The notes under the pieces were generated by a model, which searched no databases, was not told the DNA's origin, and was given only the letters and a program-made list of their open reading frames with translations. DNA of 26,223 nt, from the IMG/VR virus record IMGVR_UViG_3300021599_003226, positions 1 to 26,223 of that record. The stretch is one strand, 5' to 3'. Each line of letters starts with the position of its first letter. Positions within the stretch are counted from its first letter, which is position 1. Both the position numbers and the translations under genes were made by a program. This stretch comes from a virus. This document shows positions 15,836-24,946 of the stretch, piece after piece.

Positions 15836-18800
15836 TTAATATTTTTTTACATTAAATGCTTTTTGTAATTCGGAAGGGAGTTCAGGAATTGGATAAACTG
15901 GATCAGCTGCACCTAAGAAGAATTTAAATAGTCCAGAAACATCAGCTGCACTTCTTAAAAATTCATCGATATAGACAACATAATAAGCGTTTTTAAGGCT
16001 CATTCTTCTCCATGAGGGATGGTCATCTGATAAGATGATTGGATTAATTAAGTTTATAACATTTCTTCCTAATAATACTGTAAGTGGCCATGGAATTTTG
16101 GTAAGTATATTCGAAGACAATTCAACTGCAGGATTTACTATATTTCCAAGTAGTGGGGATTTTGGCAAACCCTTAAAGTATTTCCAGAATAAGCTGTAAA
16201 CTATTCTTGCAGGAGGGGGTGCACCCATTCCAATTAGGGCTTGTTCTATCATGTCGGTAGGTCGAGCTTTTGGTATAACTGGAATTTGTGTCAGATTTAA
16301 AAAATCAGGGATATTTGGAGACTCTGGATTTAAACTCTCTCTAACTAAATTCCTAGCTATTTTCTGAATATCCTGCGGATTTAAATTTGTAAACTTAGGA
16401 GAATCTATATTATCAATTTCAGGAAGCAGTTGCTCTAATAAACCTCCATCTAATAAGGATGTTACTGTTTCAATAATAAAATTCTTAATTATAGTACCAG
16501 GTATAGTTACCTGAATTATTCCACCTAAACCTTGTGTTTGTGAAACTTGATCTTGTTTGGGAGGGAAAACTGTAGGGATTTCAAAAGCTGAGATAGCATT
16601 ACCAAAACCTCCATTAAGTGATTCCAAGCAACAATACGGACCTTCGGGATGCGGAAAATCAGAAACTAAAGGTTCTTCAAGGTCCAGAGGTCTTTCGGGA
16701 TCAAATGGACCCCTTCTAGAAAGTCCTAATTTTTTCGATATTAATTTTTTTAAATCCTTAACTCTTATAACTAGAATTGGATTTTCTCCATCATACCTAA
16801 CATATCTTGAGAAGTCCTCTCTTGAATATATTATTTTAGACATACCCTCCATAATCCTTAGGTACATCGCAGTAAGAAGAGGATTTTTAATTTTAATAAT
16901 TTTGAGAGGAACAGGTGCAATATTTGAAACTTGAACAGGAGGAAACACAAAAGGTCCTTGTTTTTCACAATCATCAATTATTGAAAATGCTCCCTTTCTA
17001 ACTTTTTTAATTACCGAGAATTTGTTTCCCTTTAGTATAATATGGGTTATTGCAAGAGATGCTGATCTAATTTCTTTAACTAGATCTTCAAATTCTTCCT
17101 TTTCCATAGTTCTTGGATCCTTATCTAATCTCAAGAAAATTTTATTCGGATTCGAAACGTTTAAGTTGTCCAAAATATATTTGGGTGGAGAAGGTACTTT
17201 GATTAATTTAAGAACCTCCCTCATTTCGTCTTTGAAGTTAATACTGTCCCCACACTTTAACGGTACAAAACTAGCTTTCATATCCTTAAGAATTCTCAAA
17301 GACTTAACTATTCCAGGAACGTCGATTTTAAGCTTGTCTTTATCCTGTGGGTAATAAATGGATTTAGGATTAGGTATCCCTGTTTTTAAATAATCCTTTA
17401 TTACAGTTTTAAGAGTTTCCTTCCTTTGTGCAATTATTAATTCCAACTGCTCTCTTTCTTCATCCACGTTTGGCTGAGGAACGTCCAGCAGTGCTGCTTT
17501 TTTGTCATACTCTTTCCTTTTTGATAAAATCGAATTCTTAAGGTCTATTTCTCTTTGTTGTGCTTCCCTTAAAGCTTCAATATTACCAGGAGGAGGAACA
17601 CTGTCAAAAATTTTTGTCAGATTAGTTTGAAGATCACTAAGAATCCTATTTGGAGAATCCACGTCATCTTGTCCAAAACCTGGGAGTGGAATAAGTTTAT
17701 CAGGAATACCAAAAGAAAGAATCTGCTTGATTTTTTCAAGAGGGTCTTTAAGTTCAGGATCAGATTTTCTTGGGATAAATCTTGGACCTCTGATTCCTGT
17801 TAAGAATAAAGAACTTCCAGTTATAAACTCCTTTAAGTACACTAGAGGAGTAGGCATAAAACCTCCAATAAATGGAATGAAAATTACGATTACTCCTAAA
17901 TTAAGTGGAAGTGGAATAATAATAGGATCTACTATTGTCCATATCATAGGCAAAGGGATCCTAATAAAAGGCTGTCCGTCCACAGGATTAGGTACAGGAA
18001 TAGGAATAAAAGCAGGTGGTAAATAACCAACCGGCCAATATTTTAAACCAAGTCTCACTGATGGTCCTCCAGAAAGAAAGAAACTAGTTTTTTCAATTGG
18101 AGGCAATCCATTAGGATACGGCAGTAACCCAACTTTAGTTACATCTTTACAAAACTGTTTCCACCAACATCTTTGAAATATAGTTGGACAGTCCGAACTA
18201 GGTGGGGACGATGTTAGATAATTAGCATATTTAAAATCCGATCCAGCTGGACCACAGCATTGCGGTGGACAATTAACTGAATTTCCGTTATCAACGTTTC
18301 CTCCATCGCCATCTCCAGCACCACCAGCACCCGCACATTTAAGATCAGAAAACTCCTTATCCAAAGCTTCAGGAGTAAGGGATTGCTCGTTTTCAGTTCT
18401 TTTCTGTGCTGCAATGAGCATCAGTTCTTCAATTTGCTCTATCTTTTCTTTGATGTTAGTAAAATTTTCAAATATTCTAATTCCGATAACATCTAATAAA
18501 GGCAAAGTGTTTCCTAGTGCATTTCCAGCCTGTCTTGCTAATCCTTTTATTTCATTGAGTTTAGGCTCGACATAAACCTGTTTGTTTTGTTGGTATTTAG
18601 CATCCCATTTAGGTTTAAAGTTTCCATAGAAATCTGTGAAAACTTCATTAGGTTCGCCATCTGCAGTAAAAGTACCAGGTCTAAGCTTGCTTGGATTCCT
18701 AGCATCGTTATCTCCTCTTTCCTGTGGAGAAAAGAAAAGCCAATTTGAGGCAGATTTTTCAATAAGCTCACCATAAAGAATTCCCCTGTCCTCGTTAATC

Positions 18801-21085
18801 TGGTTTATGATAGTCTGTTTGGATTTATTCGTATTCAATACATCTTCAAAAAATCCGAAAAAATCTCCAACATCAGGAAATCCAGTTTTAAGGTTCACAA
18901 TTTCTAAGAATTGGTAAGAAGCCAAATATTCCGTGGAATATTCAGCTAATAAACCACCATTACCTGCGTGTTCGTTTCCTAGTTTGATTTTTTCTTGGTC
19001 TGGTTCAGGAACTTCCTGCAAAGGATTTGATGGCTCCCCAGTCATAGAAATTTTACCAGGTTTTTTGACATTCTTATAAGGTAAAGGATCTCCTAGATCA
19101 GACATGAAAGACACCTTAAATTGAAGTTCAGCCCTGGCCCTGTTAAATTCTGGTCTTGCAAATCGAACAGAAAATTCTTGGATCTTGTTTATAAAAGGGT
19201 ATCCATCTGTGGCATATTCCTCGTTACTGCTAGAATATGCAGAGAAAACCCTCTCATTACGTTCAAGTTGAGCACTAGATTGTCCATATAGATCTCCTGA
19301 ATCACCTGATGTTCCTATGAGCGCAGCTTCTATATCATTAAGGTCTAAATCTCTTCCAGTTCTTGATTGTAGTGTTTCGATATTAGCATTTTTAAGTGCT
19401 GTGAGTTCATTTTTTTGGTTTATTAAAGAGTCAACAAAATCTTTTTTAACCAGTATGTTCCTAATCGATTCAATATTAGTTTCAAAAGAAGCTAATCCTT
19501 CGTCCAATCGATAAGCTTGTTTTGATTGATCAAAAGCAACCGGAGAGTTTCCTGCTTCGATATTTTCTTTAAATAAGTCCTTTAGGTCTTTCCTTTCAAG
19601 TTCAGTATCAGCAAAGGAAAGGTCGAACAGTTTTCGCGTGAAAACTGGATTATTAGAAAGGAAGAGATTATAAACGTTTTCTATATCAGTAACTTCTTGC
19701 TGTACTTGTTGTTCCAGAATTGGTTCTTGGTCAGTAAGGGTTAAAATTGAAATTCCAAGTTCGTAATCACTAAGAGATCCTCCATTCGAAAACGGAAATC
19801 TTAATTGCCAGGCATCTTGCAAAGACTTTTGGTATTCGAATATGATTTCATAGTGATAAAGAATTTCCTCTAGAAATCTTTCTATAACTTGCCAACGAGC
19901 TGTTTCCTTATTTTTTTTATCTATTTTGTTAGACTTTTCTAATGCAGAGTCTATACATGCTTGGATTGCATCAACATCTACATTAGCTGCTGGTGGATCC
20001 TCCTGATCAACATTGGATCCTGTCAAGTCATTGGATCCTGTCAAGTCATTTATTCCAGAGAAGTCAAAGGCAGGTGGATCGCAGAATTCTCCAGATATCT
20101 CTTCAACATCAGATTTGGTTGATATGATGTCTCCAGTAATTGGATCTTCAGGAAGGCCTGGATCGCAATCATCATTAATAATAGGATCATCTCCATCCGG
20201 AAAAAAATTAGCATCATATCCATCTTGGCGATCTGATGCGAATCTTCCAAGTCCTGAAAAGTTTCCATCACTGTCGAATTCCAAACCTGATCGTTCCTTT
20301 GAATCATTTTCTGGATCATTCTCTGAATCATTATCAGCATCTCCGTTTAAATCCAGATCTTTAAAATCACATTTTTTAGAATTTTTAAGCTGATCTCCTA
20401 GAACTCTATTAATATCACTGAGGGCTTGGTCATTTGTAATCGAAGGTCCTCCAAGTTTAACATGGACAACTCTTTTACCTGACATTATAAATTCCAAAGG
20501 AATTTTGTATCCAAGAATATTGAGCTCTCTTTTTTTCTTTGCACCTGAATTTGAGGGTTTTCCAAGTACTAGAGGATCAAGATTGTCGAACAAAGATTCG
20601 TTTGTCTTCTCTAAAAATTTGGGGTCCTTTTGTCCAAGAAATTTCACAATACCTGTTGAAGAAATATCCCGTTCTTTTTTGAAAGTTGGAATATTTGTTT
20701 GCACGCCCAAATCATCCACTATAAAGGTCTTTTCGTCTAAACTACCAGAGTTTTTGAGTTCTTCGTATAAGTCCCTGTTTTCAGTCTTTAATGATTCCAA
20801 CAGAATTTGAGAATATAAAGAATCACCTTCATATTTACACGCCAGGTCTTCTATTTTAGAAAGAGGAATAGGTGGTGGTCCTGGCTCAAGACTTTTAATA
20901 AGTTCCTCTACTTCTTTTTCAGATTTTTCAAGTTCTTTATTGAATCCTTCCTCTGATTGTAAATCCTCGTAAGGTAAATCAATTTGTTGACCAGTAATTG
21001 TTTGTACTATTTGCTCAGTAGTAAGATTTTCAAAATCTTGACCAAGTAAATCATCTATTCTTGATTCTATACTTTCAGATGCCAT
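15836..21085 (-). CDS. Very large tail/baseplate structural protein (1,749 aa)
   Basis: A giant protein of no recognised family, 2 bases downstream of the spike gene. Visible parts in order: an acidic helical N-terminus (1-120); an Asp/Asn-rich stretch at about 240-330 with DxDxDG-like calcium-loop patterns (DLDLNGDADND, FDSDGNFSGLG); an exact DLTGSN duplication near 347-358; helical regions (370-700); a Gly/Cys-rich patch at about 918-981 (CPPQCCGP, then RCWWKQFC); a hydrophobic proline-rich stretch at about 1020-1090 (repeated P-I-P, I-P-L-P, F-I-P turns); a charged coiled coil at about 1165-1235; and a mixed C-terminal part. It is the only gene here with a full AGGAGG ribosome binding site, 6 bases before the ATG and built from the last codons of the spike gene. 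Position suggests a tail-tip, hub-associated or length-measuring role, but no motif decides. Confidence 0.75.
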   Translation of the reverse strand: MASESIESRIDDLLGQDFENLTTEQIVQTITGQQIDLPYEDLQSEEGFNKELEKSEKEVEELIKSLEPGPPPIPLSKIEDLACKYEGDSLYSQILLESLKTENRDLYEELKNSGSLDEKTFIVDDLGVQTNIPTFKKERDISSTGIVKFLGQKDPKFLEKTNESLFDNLDPLVLGKPSNSGAKKKRELNILGYKIPLEFIMSGKRVVHVKLGGPSITNDQALSDINRVLGDQLKNSKKCDFKDLDLNGDADNDSENDPENDSKERSGLEFDSDGNFSGLGRFASDRQDGYDANFFPDGDDPIINDDCDPGLPEDPITGDIISTKSDVEEISGEFCDPPAFDFSGINDLTGSNDLTGSNVDQEDPPAANVDVDAIQACIDSALEKSNKIDKKNKETARWQVIERFLEEILYHYEIIFEYQKSLQDAWQLRFPFSNGGSLSDYELGISILTLTDQEPILEQQVQQEVTDIENVYNLFLSNNPVFTRKLFDLSFADTELERKDLKDLFKENIEAGNSPVAFDQSKQAYRLDEGLASFETNIESIRNILVKKDFVDSLINQKNELTALKNANIETLQSRTGRDLDLNDIEAALIGTSGDSGDLYGQSSAQLERNERVFSAYSSSNEEYATDGYPFINKIQEFSVRFARPEFNRARAELQFKVSFMSDLGDPLPYKNVKKPGKISMTGEPSNPLQEVPEPDQEKIKLGNEHAGNGGLLAEYSTEYLASYQFLEIVNLKTGFPDVGDFFGFFEDVLNTNKSKQTIINQINEDRGILYGELIEKSASNWLFFSPQERGDNDARNPSKLRPGTFTADGEPNEVFTDFYGNFKPKWDAKYQQNKQVYVEPKLNEIKGLARQAGNALGNTLPLLDVIGIRIFENFTNIKEKIEQIEELMLIAAQKRTENEQSLTPEALDKEFSDLKCAGAGGAGDGDGGNVDNGNSVNCPPQCCGPAGSDFKYANYLTSSPPSSDCPTIFQRCWWKQFCKDVTKVGLLPYPNGLPPIEKTSFFLSGGPSVRLGLKYWPVGYLPPAFIPIPVPNPVDGQPFIRIPLPMIWTIVDPIIIPLPLNLGVIVIFIPFIGGFMPTPLVYLKEFITGSSLFLTGIRGPRFIPRKSDPELKDPLEKIKQILSFGIPDKLIPLPGFGQDDVDSPNRILSDLQTNLTKIFDSVPPPGNIEALREAQQREIDLKNSILSKRKEYDKKAALLDVPQPNVDEEREQLELIIAQRKETLKTVIKDYLKTGIPNPKSIYYPQDKDKLKIDVPGIVKSLRILKDMKASFVPLKCGDSINFKDEMREVLKLIKVPSPPKYILDNLNVSNPNKIFLRLDKDPRTMEKEEFEDLVKEIRSASLAITHIILKGNKFSVIKKVRKGAFSIIDDCEKQGPFVFPPVQVSNIAPVPLKIIKIKNPLLTAMYLRIMEGMSKIIYSREDFSRYVRYDGENPILVIRVKDLKKLISKKLGLSRRGPFDPERPLDLEEPLVSDFPHPEGPYCCLESLNGGFGNAISAFEIPTVFPPKQDQVSQTQGLGGIIQVTIPGTIIKNFIIETVTSLLDGGLLEQLLPEIDNIDSPKFTNLNPQDIQKIARNLVRESLNPESPNIPDFLNLTQIPVIPKARPTDMIEQALIGMGAPPPARIVYSLFWKYFKGLPKSPLLGNIVNPAVELSSNILTKIPWPLTVLLGRNVINLINPIILSDDHPSWRRMSLKNAYYVVYIDEFLRSAADVSGLFKFFLGAADPVYPIPELPSELQKAFNVKKY
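20011..20046. repeat. Exact 18-bp tandem duplication
   Basis: The 18-base unit CATTGGATCCTGTCAAGT occurs twice head to tail (20011-20028 and 20029-20046) and then begins a third time with CATT. It encodes a doubled DLTGSN in the disordered acidic part of the 1,749-aa protein. The exact identity points to a recent slippage duplication that keeps the frame. Confidence 0.9.
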
Positions 21086-21087
21086 TG

Positions 21088-21963
21088 TTATCCTCCTGTT
21101 GCTCCTGTTCCTCCAGTAGCAGAACTAGGTAAAGATACAGGTTGGCTATTTTGTGCTGGGACTGTAGGAAGGTCTGGTAAGTTTTCCCTTGTTACCCTTA
21201 CTGTCTGACTAGTTGCAAGCTGTTCAAAGCTTTGTGCTAATGTGGAACTTACACCAGGTGTTACTGGAAGTTTAGCATCTACTGCGATGGCTAACTTCTT
21301 CAGAAAATCCCAAAGAGGCTCAGCACAAATCGCTGAGAAAACCGGGGAATGTCCGAGGTTGGTAGTTTTTCCGTCCATCCAAACTTCCTCAGAAGAATGC
21401 TTAATTCTAGTAACTGCAGTATTCTCTATCTCTTGGTCAGCATACTTAGTGATTTTACCTCCTTTTAGCTCAATAGACGAAGTATCGTCCGCATGAGTGA
21501 TCAATATCGAGTTATCGTTTCGAATGATGATTTTGGACTCCTTTAGATCGATTACAAGACCTTTCTCTACAGTGTAATAAATTTTTAATCTCTCGATTCC
21601 ATCATAAATAAGGGAATGAGCTCCATCGTAACTTGCCCTGATTTCATCGATGAGATCTGGAGAAAGTTCCTGCACTGCTTTGTATTCTGGACTGTAATAG
21701 TTGCCATTATTGAATTGGACGTGTACAACTGAACCTAATTTAGGAACAGACATTCTTCCAGATCCTCCACCTAGACCATAACTCATATCAAATCTTTGGT
21801 GTGACCAGGGCAAATCCTCATCACCAACCCCATCATAAACTCCGAATATCCTAATTTTTGCTCTGCCTTTAAATTCTGGATCTTTGTTGTCAATTACAAC
21901 ACCTAGAAAGTGAGCAACTTCAATATTACTATCAATTAAATGTTCTCTTGATATCAGTGTCAT
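21088..21963 (-). CDS. Baseplate central spike protein, gp5-type OB-fold (291 aa)
   Basis: This protein corresponds to the membrane-piercing central spike of contractile tails (T4 gp5/VgrG/gpV group). The N-terminal OB domain spans about residues 15-100: FLGVVIDNKDPEFKGRAKIR, then LPWSH, then a Gly-rich loop GLGGGSG and VPKLGSVVHVQFNNGNYYSPEY, the common pattern of this fold. Residues about 125-200 form short beta repeats (LVIDLKESKIIIRND, SSIELKGGKITKY) likely to build the triple-stranded beta-prism. The C-terminal part (205-291) has one helix (LWDFLKKLAIAVDAKL) and a disordered tail ending in GGTGATGG. There is no lysozyme domain, unlike T4 gp5, so cell-wall cutting must come from another protein. 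It sits between the repeat protein and the 1,749-aa protein, close to the hub gene. Confidence 0.85.
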   Translation of the reverse strand: MTLISREHLIDSNIEVAHFLGVVIDNKDPEFKGRAKIRIFGVYDGVGDEDLPWSHQRFDMSYGLGGGSGRMSVPKLGSVVHVQFNNGNYYSPEYKAVQELSPDLIDEIRASYDGAHSLIYDGIERLKIYYTVEKGLVIDLKESKIIIRNDNSILITHADDTSSIELKGGKITKYADQEIENTAVTRIKHSSEEVWMDGKTTNLGHSPVFSAICAEPLWDFLKKLAIAVDAKLPVTPGVSSTLAQSFEQLATSQTVRVTRENLPDLPTVPAQNSQPVSLPSSATGGTGATGG

Positions 21964-21979
21964 ACTAAATTATAGAATT

Positions 21980-24937
21980 TTAAATGCTAGGGTTTTCATT
22001 GTTATTTGATTTAGGGTAAACTCTTCCAAGGTTTACTGGGGCTGAAGGAGGAACATTATATTCCGCGTTACCAAAAGCTCTTGGGTAAATTCTGTCAGAT
22101 CCTCCTAAGAGAGATCCAGGTACATTAGCGTAAACGTCCTCATTTGTTGGTGGATATTGTCTTCCTGGTGCAGAGAGCGATGATCCAGGTACTGTAGGGA
22201 ATTCATCGGGAGCTTTTGCTCCGGGATAAGTTCTTGCTGGTGCACCTAAATCTATTCCTGGAACAGTTGGATAGGAGTCATCGTTGACTGATTCGTACAC
22301 TCTTCCCAAACCTCCAAGATCCCGACCAGGAACCCCTGTGTATTCATCTTTTGGTGTGACTGGTTTGTATTCTCTGGTAGGTGCTCCTAAGTCTTTTCCA
22401 GGCACATCAGGATAAACATCACCATCTGGAGTTTTGTAAACTCTTGCTAGTGCACCAAGTTCCGAACCAGGTACGTTTTTGTATTCATCTTTAGGAGGAG
22501 GAGCATTATAAACCCTTTCAGTCCCTCCTAAATCAGGTCCAGGAACTCCCGGGTAAGCATCACCCTTAGGTTCATCATAAATTCTTCCCAGTGGACCTGA
22601 ATCTTTACCAGGAACTTCAGTGTACTCATCTTTTGGTGGAGGTACTTTATATTGCCTATCAGGTGCTCCCAAGTCGGGTCCAGGAACCCCTGGATATAAG
22701 TCACCAGTAGGCTCAGAATATACTCTATCAGGAACACCCAGATCTTTACCAGGTACTCCTTTGAACTCATCACCTGCAGGAGGTCCAGGATAGGCTCTTT
22801 CCGGTGCTCCAAGATCCGTGCCCGGGACATCCGGATAAACATCACCTTTTGGTTCTGTATAAGCTCTTAAAGGAACGCCTAAATCTGCACCGGGGACATC
22901 TGAATATTCATCATTCCCTTGTACATTTGGATAGAGTCTTTGAGGTGGTCCAAGATCAGATCCAGGTACATTATTATAAAGATCATCATTAAGAGTTGGA
23001 TAAACTCTTTGAGGAACACCAAGATCTGATCCAGGTACATCGCCATATTCATCAGAGTTTACTGGAGGATATTGTCTATCAGGAACCCCTAAATCGTTTC
23101 CAGGTACGTTTCCGTAAACATCAGAATTTATTGTTGGATAAACTCTCTGTGGAACTCCAAGATCTGGACCAGGAACGTTATTATATTCGTCTGTAGAGAC
23201 TGTTGGATATTGTCTTTCTGGAGCGCCTAAATCAGTTCCAGGAACGTTGTTGTAAACATCATCTTGAAGATTGGTTGTTCCTGCTCCTGAATTGGGTAAA
23301 ACATTTCCAAGATTTTGTCCAGCTTGTCCGTTAACATCAGGATACACATCCGAATTTATTGTTGGGTATTGTCTTTCTGTAGGACCTCCAAGTCCTCTAG
23401 CTTGTGGCGTGTTGTCCTGGAATGGGTTAGGAACTCCTGCTTGGATAGTGCTCACCAAGCTTTGAACACTGGATAAAGCTTGTCCTGCATTTACACCACC
23501 TAATCCGTAAATATTTCCAAGTAACGCTCCCTGAACGATGGATACACCTTGATTAGTTAAATCTGCAACAGTATTGTTAATAAAGTTAGATGCAAGTTCT
23601 GCAGCAAACTGTCCTGCATTTCCCCCGGGATCCACAAAAGCATCACCGAATCCAGTGCTGTTAGCGTAATCTGAAAAATTGTAATCTGACTTAGGGTTTT
23701 CCCAAAGATCAGAAATAACCATGCTTTTGATGTTATCGTTTTTCTGAATGACATCTGCTAACTGATTGAACTGAATTTTATGATCCCTTACTCTTCCCAC
23801 GTGTATCTTAAACTTTGTGGAGACTGATTGACCTCCTTTGTTGTCAATTGACGCATAAGAAGGAAATGTTTCATCGAAGTCAAATTCACACTGATCAAAT
23901 TGGTAAATGAAAGCATAAGGTCCTAAAGTATAAGATCCGAATTTGTCATTTCCCGGATCTTCGGCATTTGTAGATCTTTGTAAAAGTCCTTCTGTATTAT
24001 TCAACAAACCAGTTTGGCTATTAAAGCTATCTAAAAAGTTAGCTGCTTGTGCTACAGAAGGAATCTGGAAAGGGTTCAGAATATCGTTGATTCCATATGT
24101 GAGTTGAATATTTCTTATCTCAGTTACTATCAGCCACATTCTGAACTTTCTGAGATTCTCAGGGAGCATAACTCTGTGGTAAGTGTAGTCATAAATAGCC
24201 TTTCGATAAAGTTCTGAAAGACCAAATATTCTCATGTCGATTGATTCTAAACAATCTATGCTTAAAGTTCCTGCCCTTTTTGGAATACTTCCCTTTTTGT
24301 GGTAATTTTTGATATCAGTTTTTAAAAGCTGATCTAATCCACTAACATTTTGGAAGTAGTATGGACAATTTTTATTAACGAAATCTAATCCCCTTTTAAA
24401 AGCTTCAAGCATTTGCTGTCTTTTCTGAGATCTTTGATATAAAAATTGTTGTGCTCCCATATAGGCAAGAGGGGAGTTAGCGGGAAAGAATCCATAATTT
24501 GCTCTGCTGGGAATTTTTCCCTTTGATCCATAAAAATAATCTTGGGAAGTTCCAAATCCTGAATTTGTAAGATTTTGTATATCATTAGATATTCCGGTAA
24601 TATCTGAAGGATTCTTTCCACTTCTGAGTGCTTCTAATGTTCTTGCCTCAAGATCTCCTGCAGCCGCGTTAATGTTACCAACACCATTAGCTGAATAAGA
24701 TCTAAATAACGGGGAAGGGGCTAAAAAGGTTTCCTCGTCTATTAAGGAATTGTTCCCAAAGTCGAACATAAACTTGAAATAGATGTAGGTAGGATCTTCT
24801 TTCTTTCCGTGTTTCGTAGATGAAATTCCCTTCAGAAATTTCTCTCTCTGGAAATCTATTTTTCTGTTTAAGATATCTCCAGTAGGTAAAACGTTACCAG
24901 CTAATCCTGAACCAAAATCCGATATAAAATCTGCCAT
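21980..24937 (-). CDS. Tail-tube/baseplate-associated protein with a 17-copy proline-rich repeat (985 aa)
   Basis: Residues 1 to about 480 form a folded part with patterns seen in tube-to-baseplate adaptor proteins of large myophages: FRMWLIVTEIRNI near 255-275, then YQFDQCEFDFDETFPSY and FKIHVGRVRDHKIQFN near 340-395. The adaptor reading (analogous to T4 gp48/gp54) is inference. A Gly/Ala/Gln linker follows, then 17 tandem repeats at residues 565-962 with consensus VPGxDLGxPxRxYPxxxxDEYxx, and a short degenerate unit at the C-terminus. The repeat is rich in Pro, Gly, Asp and Tyr and probably extended. There is no Cys in the array, no signal peptide and no membrane segment. The gene lies between the hub gene (9-base gap) and the spike gene (16-base gap). 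Confidence 0.8.
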   Translation of the reverse strand: MADFISDFGSGLAGNVLPTGDILNRKIDFQREKFLKGISSTKHGKKEDPTYIYFKFMFDFGNNSLIDEETFLAPSPLFRSYSANGVGNINAAAGDLEARTLEALRSGKNPSDITGISNDIQNLTNSGFGTSQDYFYGSKGKIPSRANYGFFPANSPLAYMGAQQFLYQRSQKRQQMLEAFKRGLDFVNKNCPYYFQNVSGLDQLLKTDIKNYHKKGSIPKRAGTLSIDCLESIDMRIFGLSELYRKAIYDYTYHRVMLPENLRKFRMWLIVTEIRNIQLTYGINDILNPFQIPSVAQAANFLDSFNSQTGLLNNTEGLLQRSTNAEDPGNDKFGSYTLGPYAFIYQFDQCEFDFDETFPSYASIDNKGGQSVSTKFKIHVGRVRDHKIQFNQLADVIQKNDNIKSMVISDLWENPKSDYNFSDYANSTGFGDAFVDPGGNAGQFAAELASNFINNTVADLTNQGVSIVQGALLGNIYGLGGVNAGQALSSVQSLVSTIQAGVPNPFQDNTPQARGLGGPTERQYPTINSDVYPDVNGQAGQNLGNVLPNSGAGTTNLQDDVYNNVPGTDLGAPERQYPTVSTDEYNNVPGPDLGVPQRVYPTINSDVYGNVPGNDLGVPDRQYPPVNSDEYGDVPGSDLGVPQRVYPTLNDDLYNNVPGSDLGPPQRLYPNVQGNDEYSDVPGADLGVPLRAYTEPKGDVYPDVPGTDLGAPERAYPGPPAGDEFKGVPGKDLGVPDRVYSEPTGDLYPGVPGPDLGAPDRQYKVPPPKDEYTEVPGKDSGPLGRIYDEPKGDAYPGVPGPDLGGTERVYNAPPPKDEYKNVPGSELGALARVYKTPDGDVYPDVPGKDLGAPTREYKPVTPKDEYTGVPGRDLGGLGRVYESVNDDSYPTVPGIDLGAPARTYPGAKAPDEFPTVPGSSLSAPGRQYPPTNEDVYANVPGSLLGGSDRIYPRAFGNAEYNVPPSAPVNLGRVYPKSNNNENPSI
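22052..23245 (-). repeat. Tandem array of 17 protein-level repeats (23/24 residues)
   Basis: Within the 985-aa gene, 17 consecutive units begin with VPG and share DLG, a Pro, an Arg and a Tyr at fixed places. The first four units are 23 residues long. From the fifth onward the lengths alternate 24, 23, 24 and so on, giving a 47-residue (141-base) super-repeat. Odd units carry D/A-E-Y/F near the end; even units carry D followed by V, L, A or S and then Y. A degenerate unit lies before the array and another after it. The copies differ widely in DNA, so the array is old and held by selection rather than freshly duplicated. Confidence 0.95.
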
Positions 24938-24946
24938 TTCTTTCTT

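Noticed and set aside
20013-20393. Plus-strand open frame of 126 codons
   Set aside because: It lies wholly opposite the acidic region of the 1,749-aa gene, is Ser/Pro-rich because it mirrors Asp/Gly codons, and has no initiation signal or family pattern.
22528-23196. Several short open frames on both strands within the repeat array
   Set aside because: They are out-of-frame readings of the regular repeat; periodic DNA keeps alternative frames open.
22052-23245. The repeat array as a possible CRISPR array
   Set aside because: The units are diverged at DNA level and keep a coding frame with conserved residues; there are no identical repeats with unique spacers.
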